Positions 52,498-60,915 of a stretch of DNA of 64,000 nt are shown in pieces; positions within the stretch are counted from its first letter, which is position 1; each line of letters opens with the position of its first letter. Location: contig NZ_JXKQ01000007.1 in the NCBI RefSeq assembly GCF_001885945.1, forward strand, positions 1 through 64,000. The letters run 5' to 3'. The notes under the pieces were generated by a model that ran no database searches, was not told where the DNA came from, and was given only the letters and a program-made list of their open reading frames with translations. This DNA comes from Enterococcus hermanniensis (GTDB lineage: Bacteria > Bacillota > Bacilli > Lactobacillales > Enterococcaceae). The translations under genes and the position numbers were made by a program.

Positions 52498-52869
52498 TTA
52501 AATTAATTGCATTAAAATCAGGAGTAACGTAATCAACGCTGGCAGTGCTTGGATCAAATAAATTGATTTTGTTACTGTCTTACCACCATAACATCCGACG
52601 ATCACAACGAATAAATTCAACAATAGTAAGACACTCAAGCGTGTGGTCCCTTGAAATAAAAAAACACTTACTAGCATTACCAGTCCTAAACTGCCATTAT
52701 AAATCCCCATATTTTTTAATGCGATTTGCGCATTTGGCAATTTGACAAATTCTAATGGCATCCTAAATGTTTGCGCCTGTTTTTCATTCGATGCAAACAT
52801 TTCCAAGCCCATAATAATTAAATGTAAGATCCCGATAATCGTTGAAAGAACTAAAATAATACTTCCCAT
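52498..52869 (-). CDS. DUF1304 membrane protein
   Basis: 123 residues with four hydrophobic helices and the family start HLIIMGLEMFASNEKQAQTFRM, followed by NMGIYNGSLGLVMLVSVFLF and VVIVGCYGG. DUF1304 proteins are small four-span proteins of unknown function. AAGGAGACGTTTGT precedes the ATG. Single gene. Confidence 0.85.
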   Translation of the reverse strand: MGSIILVLSTIIGILHLIIMGLEMFASNEKQAQTFRMPLEFVKLPNAQIALKNMGIYNGSLGLVMLVSVFLFQGTTRLSVLLLLNLFVVIVGCYGGKTVTKSIYLIQALPALITLLLILMQLI

Positions 52870-52942
52870 ACAAACGTCTCCTTTATTTTACTTCTTTCAC
52901 TATAACGATTTTGAACTATTTTTCCCATCAAAAGGACCTCAT

Positions 52943-54694
52943 TTAACATTCTTCAATTAAGAAGCCATGTTTTGCTAGCTGATAGCCTGATCTTTCATGG
53001 TAGTTTTGGCCAAATAAACGACGTCCATTAGCTACTGTTTCAACCATCTTCCCTTCGTTGAACAATGCAATGAGGGTCTTTTCTTTATATTTTCTAGTCA
53101 ACGAAACAATTTTTTTATCGTCATCATAGTGCCAAGTAGTGGAACCATAACTAAAGACTTCTGAAAATTGTTTTCTAAGGGCAATCAGCTGCTTCATAAA
53201 AGCATGCAATTCCTGATCTTGTTCTTCGCCCCACAACATGCAGCGACGACAGTCGGGATCTGCCTCACCTTCCATCCCAACCTCTGTACCATAATAAATA
53301 CAAGGGGTTCCTTTTTGAATAAACATAAAGGTCAAGATGGCTTTCATCAGGTCTTTATTTCCTTGACATAAAGTCAGCATCCGCGGTGTATCATGTGAAT
53401 CTAGGAGATTGAATGTCACTTCATTGGTTTGATCTCGATAAAGCAGTTGTTGGCGATTCATGCCAAAAATCATTTGTGAAAGTGAAATCGACTGTTCGAC
53501 GAAAAAGGCTTTGATCGCATCTGTAAAGGCATAGTTCATCACTGCATGAAATTCATCGCCTTGAAGCCAATTTTGTGACGTGTGCCAAATCTCGCCGAGA
53601 ATATACAAGTCGGGTTTTTGTTTCAAAACAGCTTGATGAAACTCTTTCCAGAAATGGTGATCGACCTCATTGGCTACATCCAGGCGCCAACCATCAATAT
53701 CAAACTCACGGATCCAATAAGTGGCAATCTCTAATAAATATTTTTGTACTTCAGGATTGGCTGTATTGAGCTTTGGCATATTCGGATTAAAATTAAATGC
53801 ATCGTAAGTTAGATTTTTAGCATTTTCTGAATTTGGAACCGCTGTATATTGTGGCGGAAAAGATTCGACATGGAACCAATCGGCATACGCTGATTCTTTC
53901 CCATGTAAAATAACATCTTGCCATTGATGAGAACTCGCTCCTAAATGATTGAAAACGGCATCCAACATGATCCGAATCCCACGTTCGTGGGCTTTTTCGA
54001 CTAGTTCACGAAACAATTGTTTATCACCAAAATGAGGATCAATTTCGTAGTAGTCAACTGTATCATATTTATGATTCGAAGGTGCTGTAAAGATCGGACA
54101 CAGATACAAGCCATTGATTCCTAAGTCTTCTAGGTAATCTAGCTGATTGATCACCCCTTGTAGATCACCACCATAAAAACTCTCGCGAGTCGGCTTTTCA
54201 CTTCCCCAGGCCATCGTATTTTCAGGATCATTCGATGGATCACCATTACAAAAACGTTCAGGGAAAATTTGATACCAGACCGTTTTTGCTACCCAAGAAG
54301 GGACTTTAAAACGATCGATTTCATGAAAATAGGGCATTCTAAAGTAAAGATTATCACGTGTTATCCGCTGTTCGTCAAAATCAAAAATCCCTTGATCGGT
54401 ATAAAAAATCTTCGTTCCTGAAAAATCAGTAATCAAAAAAGCGTAAGCTAGGCGATGATGTGGCGCTGTCACTTCGATTTCCCAATAATCATGGGTATCT
54501 GTCATATACGCTTTTTCCATTGTTTGCGGTTTTTGATACCATTTCTCTTCGGCAAATAAATAAAAATCACCACTTATTAGCTCAACCTTTTCTATCTCAT
54601 CGCGGGCTGTTTGTAATCGGATCCGCATCAAATCCTTTGTGTAAAGAAAAGCAAATTCGCTTTCGGGACGATGATAAATTCCAGCATAATTCAT
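52943..54694 (-). CDS. GH13 neopullulanase/cyclomaltodextrinase-type glycosidase
   Basis: 583 residues. An N-terminal beta domain (1-120) typical of the neopullulanase subfamily precedes the (beta/alpha)8 barrel. Conserved regions: MLDAVFNH (I), GWRLDVANEVD with the nucleophile Asp (II), ILGEIWHTS with the acid Glu (III), NLLDSHDTPR with the third Asp (IV). No signal peptide, so it acts in the cytoplasm on imported maltodextrins, cyclodextrins or pullulan fragments. GGAGGTGGTGGG precedes the ATG. No maltodextrin transporter is adjacent. Confidence 0.92.
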   Translation of the reverse strand: MNYAGIYHRPESEFAFLYTKDLMRIRLQTARDEIEKVELISGDFYLFAEEKWYQKPQTMEKAYMTDTHDYWEIEVTAPHHRLAYAFLITDFSGTKIFYTDQGIFDFDEQRITRDNLYFRMPYFHEIDRFKVPSWVAKTVWYQIFPERFCNGDPSNDPENTMAWGSEKPTRESFYGGDLQGVINQLDYLEDLGINGLYLCPIFTAPSNHKYDTVDYYEIDPHFGDKQLFRELVEKAHERGIRIMLDAVFNHLGASSHQWQDVILHGKESAYADWFHVESFPPQYTAVPNSENAKNLTYDAFNFNPNMPKLNTANPEVQKYLLEIATYWIREFDIDGWRLDVANEVDHHFWKEFHQAVLKQKPDLYILGEIWHTSQNWLQGDEFHAVMNYAFTDAIKAFFVEQSISLSQMIFGMNRQQLLYRDQTNEVTFNLLDSHDTPRMLTLCQGNKDLMKAILTFMFIQKGTPCIYYGTEVGMEGEADPDCRRCMLWGEEQDQELHAFMKQLIALRKQFSEVFSYGSTTWHYDDDKKIVSLTRKYKEKTLIALFNEGKMVETVANGRRLFGQNYHERSGYQLAKHGFLIEEC

Positions 54695-54851
54695 CCCACC
54701 ACCTCCATTCCTGATTTTATTGTATCAATTCCATAATTATAGCTCCACTAATACAGATTATTAGGCTTTTCACTCATATTTTTAGTGAAAATATGCTACT
54801 ATATTAATAGAAGAAAAATTTTCTTCACCTCGATTATCGAGGATCACTCCA

Positions 54852-54894
54852 GGGCGTAGCATGTTTGGGGAAGCGGCTACGTCCATATTTTTTT
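54852..54894 (+). promoter_or_regulatory. attenuator-like terminator in the ABC-F leader
   Basis: GGGCGTAGC (54852-54860) pairs with GCTACGTCC (54876-54884), nine pairs with one G-T, followed by ATATTTTTTT. It lies about 295 bases upstream of the Lsa-type ABC-F gene and on the same strand, with an upstream inverted repeat (TTTTCACT 54767-54774, AGTGAAAA 54784-54791). A micro-reading frame, ATG at 54861 in the loop to TGA at 54894-54896, encodes MFGEAATSIFF. Drug-stalled translation of such a peptide could prevent terminator formation; its RBS is weak, so this is inference. The rest of 54897-55178 has no supported gene. Confidence 0.5.
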
Positions 54895-55178
54895 GACAAA
54901 GCCGACAACTTCTGTTTTAATACACTTACCATATAACGAAACGAGGGATCATGCCATTGAAAAATTAAGCGAAGATTGGAAGTTGCAAACTGATCAACTA
55001 TTGACCATGTCAATGGAGCAGTGTGCATATTTTCAGGATTGGCTTAAGATTTCAACGGTAGGTCTCTTTTTTGCGCCCTTTTTTTGCACCGATCGATCTC
55101 CTTGTTCTCTCCTTCCTGAAAATCATGCGTATTTGTTTCTAAAAACAGATCATCCATAAAATAAAGGAGGACATCTAT

Positions 55179-56678
55179 ATGACAACGATCCAAATTAAAA
55201 ATTTAACTTTCGGCTTTGATAAGCAAGTCGATTATTTATTTGACCATGCCAACCTAACGCTTGATAGCTCTTGGAAATTAGGCTTAGTTGGCCGTAATGG
55301 TCGTGGGAAAACGACTTTTTTAAATCTATTACTAAACAAGTATCCCTACCAAGGAGAAATTATCTTCCCGCTCCGACCAATTTATTTTCCACCATCTATT
55401 AAAGACGCCACCCAGATTACCTATTATTCACTGTTGGAAATCATTGATTTTGAACTATGGGAACTAGAACGTGAAATGACGTTGCTCCAATTAGACCCAC
55501 AATTATTGTGGCGTTCTTTTCAATCACTTTCTGGTGGAGAGCAAACAAAAATTTTGTTAGCATTGCTTTTCACTCAAACAGAGGATTTCCCTTTAATCGA
55601 TGAACCGACAAATCATCTAGATATTTTGGGCCGAAAGCATGTGGCAGATTATTTAAAACAAAAAGAAGGTTATATTGTCGTTAGCCATGATCGGCATTTT
55701 TTAAACGAAATCACTGATCATACGCTAGCGATTGAAAAGAGTCAGCTGATACTCTATCAAGGGAATTTTGCTACGTATGAAGAACAAAAACAATTACGTG
55801 ATGAGTTTGAACTAGCTCAAAATAAAAAAATCAAAAAAGAAGTCGGACGGTTGAAACAGACCGCAGCAGAAAAAGCCGAGTGGTCCTATTCCAGAGAAAA
55901 AGATAAATACGGTAAGTCTTCTGAAAAAGGTAGTGGAAAAATCTTTGATACAGGAGCGATTGGGGCTCGTGCTGCTCGTACCATGAAACGTTCAAAGACG
56001 ATCGTTCATCGAATGAATGATCAAGTCGTAGAAAAAGAAGGCTTACTAAAAGATTTAGAAGAAGTCGATCAATTAACAATGAATTATCATCCCAGTCGAC
56101 ATACACAACTTTTAAAAATCGAAGAGCTACAGCTTTCTTATGATGGACAAACAAATTTATTTGCCCCTCTTTCTTTTTCAGTAGACCGTGGAACGATTGT
56201 TGGACTGACTGGACCAAACGGCATTGGAAAATCCAGTATCCTACACTATATCTTAGGCGGTTTTCCCGGTAGTAGTTTTGGGGAATCCTTAGCTACCACC
56301 GCCCACATCAGCTATGTTCGGCAAAATTATGAAGACAATCAAGGATCATTAAAAGATTTTGCTGAAACAAATCATTTGGATTTTTCGATGTTTTTAAATA
56401 ATTTACGTAAACTTGGAATGGAACGTAATGTGTTTCAAAATCACATTGAAGAAATGAGTATGGGACAACGCAAGAAAGTCGAATTAGCGAAATCACTTGC
56501 TCAGGAAGCCGAATTATATATTTGGGATGAACCTTTGAATTATCTAGATGTTTTCAATCAAAAACAATTAGAAGTTCTATTAAAAGAAGTTCAGCCGACA
56601 CTCTTGGTTGTGGAACATGATACAACATTTTTGAATGCTATTAACGCACGACAAATCGAATTAAAAAAAGAAACATAA
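55179..56678 (+). CDS. Lsa-type ABC-F ribosomal protection protein
   Basis: 499 residues, two ABC domains and no membrane segment, the ARE ABC-F plan. First domain: GRNGRGKTTFLN, LSGGEQTKILLAL, LIDEPTNHLD. A linker of ~80 residues rich in Lys/Arg (AEKAEWSYSREKDKYGKSSEK) corresponds to the antibiotic-resistance domain. Second domain: GPNGIGKSSILHY, MSMGQRKKVELAKS, IWDEPLNYLDVFN. The unusual second signature and IWDEPLNYLD are typical of Lsa-group proteins, which displace lincosamides, streptogramin A and pleuromutilins from the ribosome. AAAGGAGGACATCTAT precedes the ATG. Confidence 0.88.
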   Translation: MTTIQIKNLTFGFDKQVDYLFDHANLTLDSSWKLGLVGRNGRGKTTFLNLLLNKYPYQGEIIFPLRPIYFPPSIKDATQITYYSLLEIIDFELWELEREMTLLQLDPQLLWRSFQSLSGGEQTKILLALLFTQTEDFPLIDEPTNHLDILGRKHVADYLKQKEGYIVVSHDRHFLNEITDHTLAIEKSQLILYQGNFATYEEQKQLRDEFELAQNKKIKKEVGRLKQTAAEKAEWSYSREKDKYGKSSEKGSGKIFDTGAIGARAARTMKRSKTIVHRMNDQVVEKEGLLKDLEEVDQLTMNYHPSRHTQLLKIEELQLSYDGQTNLFAPLSFSVDRGTIVGLTGPNGIGKSSILHYILGGFPGSSFGESLATTAHISYVRQNYEDNQGSLKDFAETNHLDFSMFLNNLRKLGMERNVFQNHIEEMSMGQRKKVELAKSLAQEAELYIWDEPLNYLDVFNQKQLEVLLKEVQPTLLVVEHDTTFLNAINARQIELKKET

Positions 56679-56713
56679 AAAGAGGCCGAATAAATATTCG
56701 GCCTCTTTTTATA
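56677..56713. terminator. bidirectional intrinsic terminator
   Basis: AAAAAGAGGCCGAATA pairs with TATTCGGCCTCTTTTT. It separates the convergent ABC-F and DUF3841 genes. Confidence 0.9.
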
Positions 56714-56734
56714 TTCATCTCTTTTTACTGCGCC

Positions 56735-57337
56735 TCAATCAATAAACGAGCGAATCCAAGAAGCTTGAATTTCCCAAAGACCGCCTTGCATATCATTAAA
56801 AGGAAGTTCTTTGGTTCTTTTTATCCATTCATCGTATTGAAAAAGCTTTTCCCAACTGATTAAGAGTTCCCTTTTTAAAAGCGGATAAAAGGATGTATTA
56901 AAAACCTCGCCTTCATAAGTTATATTGAACTTTTTCAATTTGTCTTTATATTGCTGCACTTCTAGTTCGTTTCCTAAACATTGAAGATTCAATATCTTAT
57001 TCCAATCTGACATCCTAAAAAAAACAATTTTATCCATTGGTACATATAATTCCATGATCATCGAGTCTTCATGATTATTCAAATACCTACTATCTGTAAA
57101 AGTCCAGATTGCTGATTCAGCATCTTTAGGCAACGAAACGATGTTTGCTGCTTTATGACGATACCATGCGTAAGCTTGAAGAAACACTGGTGCAACTTCC
57201 CCATATTTTTCCTGTATAAATTCACTTTTGGCTACATATCTTTTAGTAGTTTTTAATTTGTCGATCACTGTTGTATTTTGTGAAGTATACAGTATTACCG
57301 CATTATTTTGGTGATCCACTCTTTTCGAATTTCCCAT
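56735..57337 (-). CDS. DUF3841 protein, downstream paralogue
   Basis: 200 residues, mostly soluble. Aligns by eye with its upstream neighbour over the full length: VILYTSQNTTVIDKLKTTKRYVAKSEFIQEKYGE, FLQAYAWYRHKAANIVSLPKDAESAIWTF, and a final GGLWEIQASWIRSF. These are features of the DUF3841 family, whose function is not established. The start overlaps the upstream gene by 43 bases, so translation is probably coupled, and the first codons may derive from the overlap. Confidence 0.7.
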   Translation of the reverse strand: MGNSKRVDHQNNAVILYTSQNTTVIDKLKTTKRYVAKSEFIQEKYGEVAPVFLQAYAWYRHKAANIVSLPKDAESAIWTFTDSRYLNNHEDSMIMELYVPMDKIVFFRMSDWNKILNLQCLGNELEVQQYKDKLKKFNITYEGEVFNTSFYPLLKRELLISWEKLFQYDEWIKRTKELPFNDMQGGLWEIQASWIRSFID

Positions 57338-57852
57338 ATCGTTCCTACCTTTTCTTCACCCGACACACTCGAATCGTCAAACAAACGCTCGCGACTCTTT
57401 TGAATTTTTTGCTTGATGTTAGGATAAAATGGGGTCATATACGCTGTACAATCATCAATTCCATAAATTTTTAATAATTGATCATGTTCTTTTTGATCAG
57501 TTAAATCTTTAGGAATATACAAATAGTTAACGATATTTCCCCATTTCAACAAATCAACAATGAGCAGAAGGTTCTTTTCAATTTCAATTTCTAAAATTAT
57601 ATTTCCCTCACTATTGTTGATTGCTTCTTCTTGAGACAATGAGACCCAAATAGGGTAGCGTACGTCTTTGGGAGGAGTAATAATTTTTGAAGCCGCTTGG
57701 AAGTACCATCCATAGGCTTCTAAATAAAGGTCGCTATATTCTTCCATCTTCTGCTGAATATATTCCTTTTTTACTATATAACGGTTAGCTTCTTCTATGT
57801 CTTGTAAAACAGCTACCTGTTGTTTTGTCCATACTGTCACCTTATCACTCAT
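57295..57852 (-). CDS. DUF3841 protein, upstream paralogue
   Basis: 185 residues. Same plan as the next gene: VTVWTKQQVAVLQDIEEANRYIVKKEYIQQKMEE, YLEAYGWYFQAASKIITPPKDVRYPIWV, YLYIPKDLTDQ, final GTIWEIRKEWITKI. GAGGAGGAAATATG-type RBS precedes the ATG. The pair is a tandem duplication that has diverged strongly. The N-terminal VWTKQ... strand and YPIW segment resemble nucleotide-handling folds, but I do not assign an activity. Confidence 0.7.
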   Translation of the reverse strand: MSDKVTVWTKQQVAVLQDIEEANRYIVKKEYIQQKMEEYSDLYLEAYGWYFQAASKIITPPKDVRYPIWVSLSQEEAINNSEGNIILEIEIEKNLLLIVDLLKWGNIVNYLYIPKDLTDQKEHDQLLKIYGIDDCTAYMTPFYPNIKQKIQKSRERLFDDSSVSGEEKVGTIWEIRKEWITKIMR

Positions 57853-58073
57853 ATTTCCTCCTCTAACCTACAAATTAAAGAAACAAGTGACCTCCAATCG
57901 CAGTAAAACGTTTTTTAGATTGGGGAAAACAGCGATCACATAATTATTGATCTGAGTATAATTTTTCCTAATTGCTATTGGCAATTCATTCGGGAGTAAA
58001 GTGGCTACAATATCAAGCTTCTTATAATAAAAATACAAAATAATAATGTTATCAAATTTATTTTTTTAGGCAA

Positions 58074-59567
58074 TTATTCATTTTTCAAAATAGGTATTTC
58101 TTCTATTTTATTGTTATCTCTAGACTCACTCATTAGTGCTTTAAGTAAACACCCAGCACTCAACAACATGATGACTGTCAATGGAAGCGCCGCTACGATT
58201 GAACACGTTTGTAATGCATCCAATCCACCTGTCATTAATAAAACCAATGCTAATAAAGCTTGAATGATTCCCCATAAAATCTTTTTATCATTACTTGGAT
58301 TCAAATCACCTTCTGAAGAAAACATGGATAGAACAAAAATACCAGAATTGGCCGAGGTAATAAAAAATGTACATAAAAGACAGATAGCAATAATAGAAAA
58401 TAGCAATCCTAACGGATATTCTGCGAATACCACGAATAATGCTGTTTCGGTCACTTCCTTAGCTTGATTAATTATTTCACTATCCAAATTTAACCCTAAA
58501 CTTCCGAAGATCGAAAACCAGATGAATGAGACCATCGAAGGAGCAATGATCACACCTAAAACAAATTCTTTGATTGTTCTACCTTTAGAAATCCTTGCAA
58601 TAAATGTCCCGACAAAAGGCCCCCATGCAATCCACCATGACCAATAAAAAATGGTCCACGATCCTAACCAAGAATTATCACCAAATGGATTGATTGAAAA
58701 ACTTTCTGCTATAAAATTGTTAATATAGCCACCAAAAGAATTCGTAAAAATATTTAGCGACATAATTTTAGGTCCTACGATAAAAGCTCCTACTAAAATA
58801 GTAATAGCTAAATATAGATTGATATCCGATAAAATTTTGATTCCTTTATCGATACCACTCACGGCGGTCCCCGTATAAACAATCGTCAAACCTAAAATGA
58901 TCACTATTTGAACAAGTCTGGTAGTTGGAATATTAAATAAATAGTTTAAACCCGAATTTATTTGTAAGGTTCCTTGTCCTAGTGAAGTAGCAATTCCTGC
59001 GACAGTAGCAAATATCGCAAAAATATCAATCAGTTTCCCAATGGGCCCTTTAACTCCTTCTTCACCTAATAGTGGCAAAAAGATACTACTGATAAGGCCT
59101 GGTGCATTTTTTCTAAATTGAAAATACCCTAATGCTAATCCGATAATGGAATACGCCGCCCAAGGATGGAAGCCCCAGTGTAAAAATGATTTTTGCATTG
59201 CTAAATCAGCGGCTTGCTCTGTTCCGCCAAATGTAGAAAAGTGATTTAGCGGTTCGGCAACTCCCCAAAAAACTAAACCAATCCCCATTCCAGCCCCAAA
59301 TAACATCGCAAACCAAGATTTATTACTAAATTCGGGCACAGAATCATCTGGGCCTAATTTGATTGTTCCAAAACGGCTAAAGGCGATCATTAGCGAGAAA
59401 ATGACAAAAATAAACATCGCAATTAAATAGAACCACCCGAATGTTTCTACCAAAAAAGCTTTTGTGACATTCATGGCTGAAGCAAAAGACTCCGGAATGA
59501 TTAATCCAATTACTACGATGGCAACTGTAATCAAAAGAGAAACGTAAAAGACTAGATTTTTTTTCAT
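58074..59567 (-). CDS. BCCT-family betaine/choline/carnitine transporter
   Basis: 497 residues with 12 membrane helices. Family landmarks: MLFGAGMGIGLVFWGVAEPLNHF in the first third and the Trp-rich helix WTIFYWSWWIAWGPFVGTFIARISKGRTIKEF. The MGIGL motif (rather than the Na+-linked MGxGM variant) resembles proton- or exchange-type members. It lies downstream and on the same strand as the grd remnants, so betaine or another quaternary amine is the likely original substrate of the locus. A hairpin at 59601-59623 separates it from them. Confidence 0.9.
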   Translation of the reverse strand: MKKNLVFYVSLLITVAIVVIGLIIPESFASAMNVTKAFLVETFGWFYLIAMFIFVIFSLMIAFSRFGTIKLGPDDSVPEFSNKSWFAMLFGAGMGIGLVFWGVAEPLNHFSTFGGTEQAADLAMQKSFLHWGFHPWAAYSIIGLALGYFQFRKNAPGLISSIFLPLLGEEGVKGPIGKLIDIFAIFATVAGIATSLGQGTLQINSGLNYLFNIPTTRLVQIVIILGLTIVYTGTAVSGIDKGIKILSDINLYLAITILVGAFIVGPKIMSLNIFTNSFGGYINNFIAESFSINPFGDNSWLGSWTIFYWSWWIAWGPFVGTFIARISKGRTIKEFVLGVIIAPSMVSFIWFSIFGSLGLNLDSEIINQAKEVTETALFVVFAEYPLGLLFSIIAICLLCTFFITSANSGIFVLSMFSSEGDLNPSNDKKILWGIIQALLALVLLMTGGLDALQTCSIVAALPLTVIMLLSAGCLLKALMSESRDNNKIEEIPILKNE

Positions 59568-59600
59568 ATAGAATCCCCTTTTTTTAAGTTCTCTAATTAA

Positions 59601-59623
59601 ACGAGCCGTATGAAACGGCTCGT
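59601..59623 (-). terminator. hairpin between grd remnant and BCCT gene
   Basis: ACGAGCCGT (59601-59609) pairs perfectly with ACGGCTCGT (59615-59623) around a five-base loop. On the minus strand it is followed only by TTTAATT, so termination may be partial and could leave the transporter linked to the grd transcript. Confidence 0.6.
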
Positions 59624-59633
59624 CATATATTGA

Positions 59634-59789
59634 TTAAATTTTCACTTCAAAAAGACTTGGTTCGTCAATTTCTGTTGTTAGTGCATCTAAAGCCACTCCA
59701 ACTCGATGGTAGCGCAATCGGTGTTGTTCTTCTTTTGGTGTTGACGGGTCCCCTAATGGATAAGGAATCGAGATGGTTGGAACGATTCT
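59634..59789 (-). pseudogene. grdH: C-terminal remnant of a GrdH/GrdB-type reductase selenoprotein
   Basis: The last 51 codons of a component-B subunit: RIVPTISIPYPLGDP, then STPKEEQHRLRYHRVGVALDALTTEIDEPSLFEVKI in the frame ending with TAA at 59634-59636. This matches the C-terminus of GrdB/GrdH proteins (NRIVPTxAIPYPLGxP ... RxxLVxxALxALxTEVDEQTVFE). The preceding ~380 codons, including the selenocysteine (UGA) site, are missing. The fragment is joined out of frame to grdI-like sequence at about 59786-59789 and cannot be translated from that start. Confidence 0.85.
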
Positions 59790-60325
59790 ACTTCATCTGA
59801 TCGCAACCCTTTTGTACAAGCTCCGAGATATTCTGCTAAACGCATTCCTGCCCATCGTAAAGCTTTATTTTTCTTTTGCTGTTCATGATATTCGAATTTT
59901 TCATCTGTATGGGCTACTAAAACCACGTTTTTTAGTTTTGAATAATAGGTATATTTCGCACCTTCACCACTCATATCGATCAAACCATCCTGAAATCCAC
60001 CATAGTGTTTCCCAACAACTAAAACACTCATATCCTTTAAGGCATGGGTCACGCCATTGCCCGCTTGCATCAACTTTCCAGTGACCCCGGGGAAAACTGG
60101 GCCGCCACCTACACGATGACGTGGCTCGATTGCCTCCTTGACTGGAACTAAACGTACTTCATCCCCAGGATTAACAATATGGAGCTCAGCCTCCGTTATG
60201 TGTTCATCTTCAAACACTATATCTAAAGCTTCTTTTTTATTGATCGTTAAAATACCATCGCTGTATTTAGTTTCTTCGCCAAAATTAATTTCTTTGACAT
60301 AAAAATTTGCGATATCTAATTTCAT
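59753..60325 (-). pseudogene. grdI: truncated GrdI/GrdE-type reductase component B subunit
   Basis: The first ~180 residues (MKLDIANFYVKEINFGEET..., EPRHRVGGGPVFPG, GFQDGLIDMSGEGAKYT, RWAGMRLAEYLGACTKG, SDEVE) match the N-terminal part of the proprotein subunit of glycine/betaine reductase component B (GrdE/GrdI, about 430 residues). After codon ~180 the sequence becomes the 3' end of the next gene in another frame and stops after FQPSRFLIH. The Cys that is the pro-protein cleavage and pyruvoyl site in the full protein is lost with the rest. GGAAGGAGTACAAA precedes an intact ATG. Betaine assignment rests on the adjacent BCCT gene. Confidence 0.85.
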
Positions 60326-60450
60326 TTTGTACTCCTTCCATCGTTTAAGATCTCTGATTAAAATATTATGTCTAGCACTCTTCCTACTGCTGTAAAAATA
60401 GTTGAATCCTAATCAGATTTATTCAAAGTCATAAAAAGTTATACGAAAAA

Positions 60451-60915
60451 CTATTGACTTGTTTGACTTCTGACTTCAGTCATTTCATTAGCGATATCCT
60501 CAACGTCCAATACCATCTCCATCATGCCAACATGTTCTTCATACAACTCAGGATCAATTTCATTCTTCATTTCTAGTTCACAGATATGATATACCTTTAG
60601 TCCCAACTGGACTCCCGCTAATGGACCGGCAAAAGTAGGGTCACCTACTGTTACAGTTTCTGCTGCTAATCCAGCAGCTTCACCTTCAGATGCACCAAGA
60701 ATAACAACGATATTCTCTGCACCGAATTCTTCTGTAAGTTCTTTGACCCTTTTCTGATTTTCCAGATCCATCGCACCCGCGGCCGTTCAGACGAAGCATT
60801 CTGTAGATGAGAATACGACATCTGTCCCAAGTGGCTTTACACACTCTTCAACAGCTTGACCAGGCACACCGTCTCTGTCGCCGAGAATAATTATTTTTTT
60901 GTCTTTCAGCAACAT
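60451..60915 (-). CDS. grdA: glycine/betaine reductase component A, selenoprotein GrdA
   Basis: 154 residues if the in-frame UGA at 60787-60789 is read as selenocysteine at position 43. The start [19 protein letters not shown] follows AGGAGGAAACAAA. The redox motif is C40-F-V-U43, then [11 protein letters not shown] and the conserved [16 protein letters not shown] and [13 protein letters not shown]. This is the GrdA family end to end (usual length ~157). GrdA carries the carboxymethyl-selenoether intermediate in the reductase that makes acetyl phosphate. A conventional caller would start at the internal ATG at 60771 and lose the active site. Its GC-richer 5' half differs from the surroundings. 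No grdC, grdD, trxA/B or sel genes are in the window. Confidence 0.92.

Noticed and set aside
54893-55159. TTG-started 88-residue frame upstream of the ABC-F gene
   Set aside because: No RBS, overlaps the leader terminator T tract, and the translation has no family features; treated as untranslated leader.
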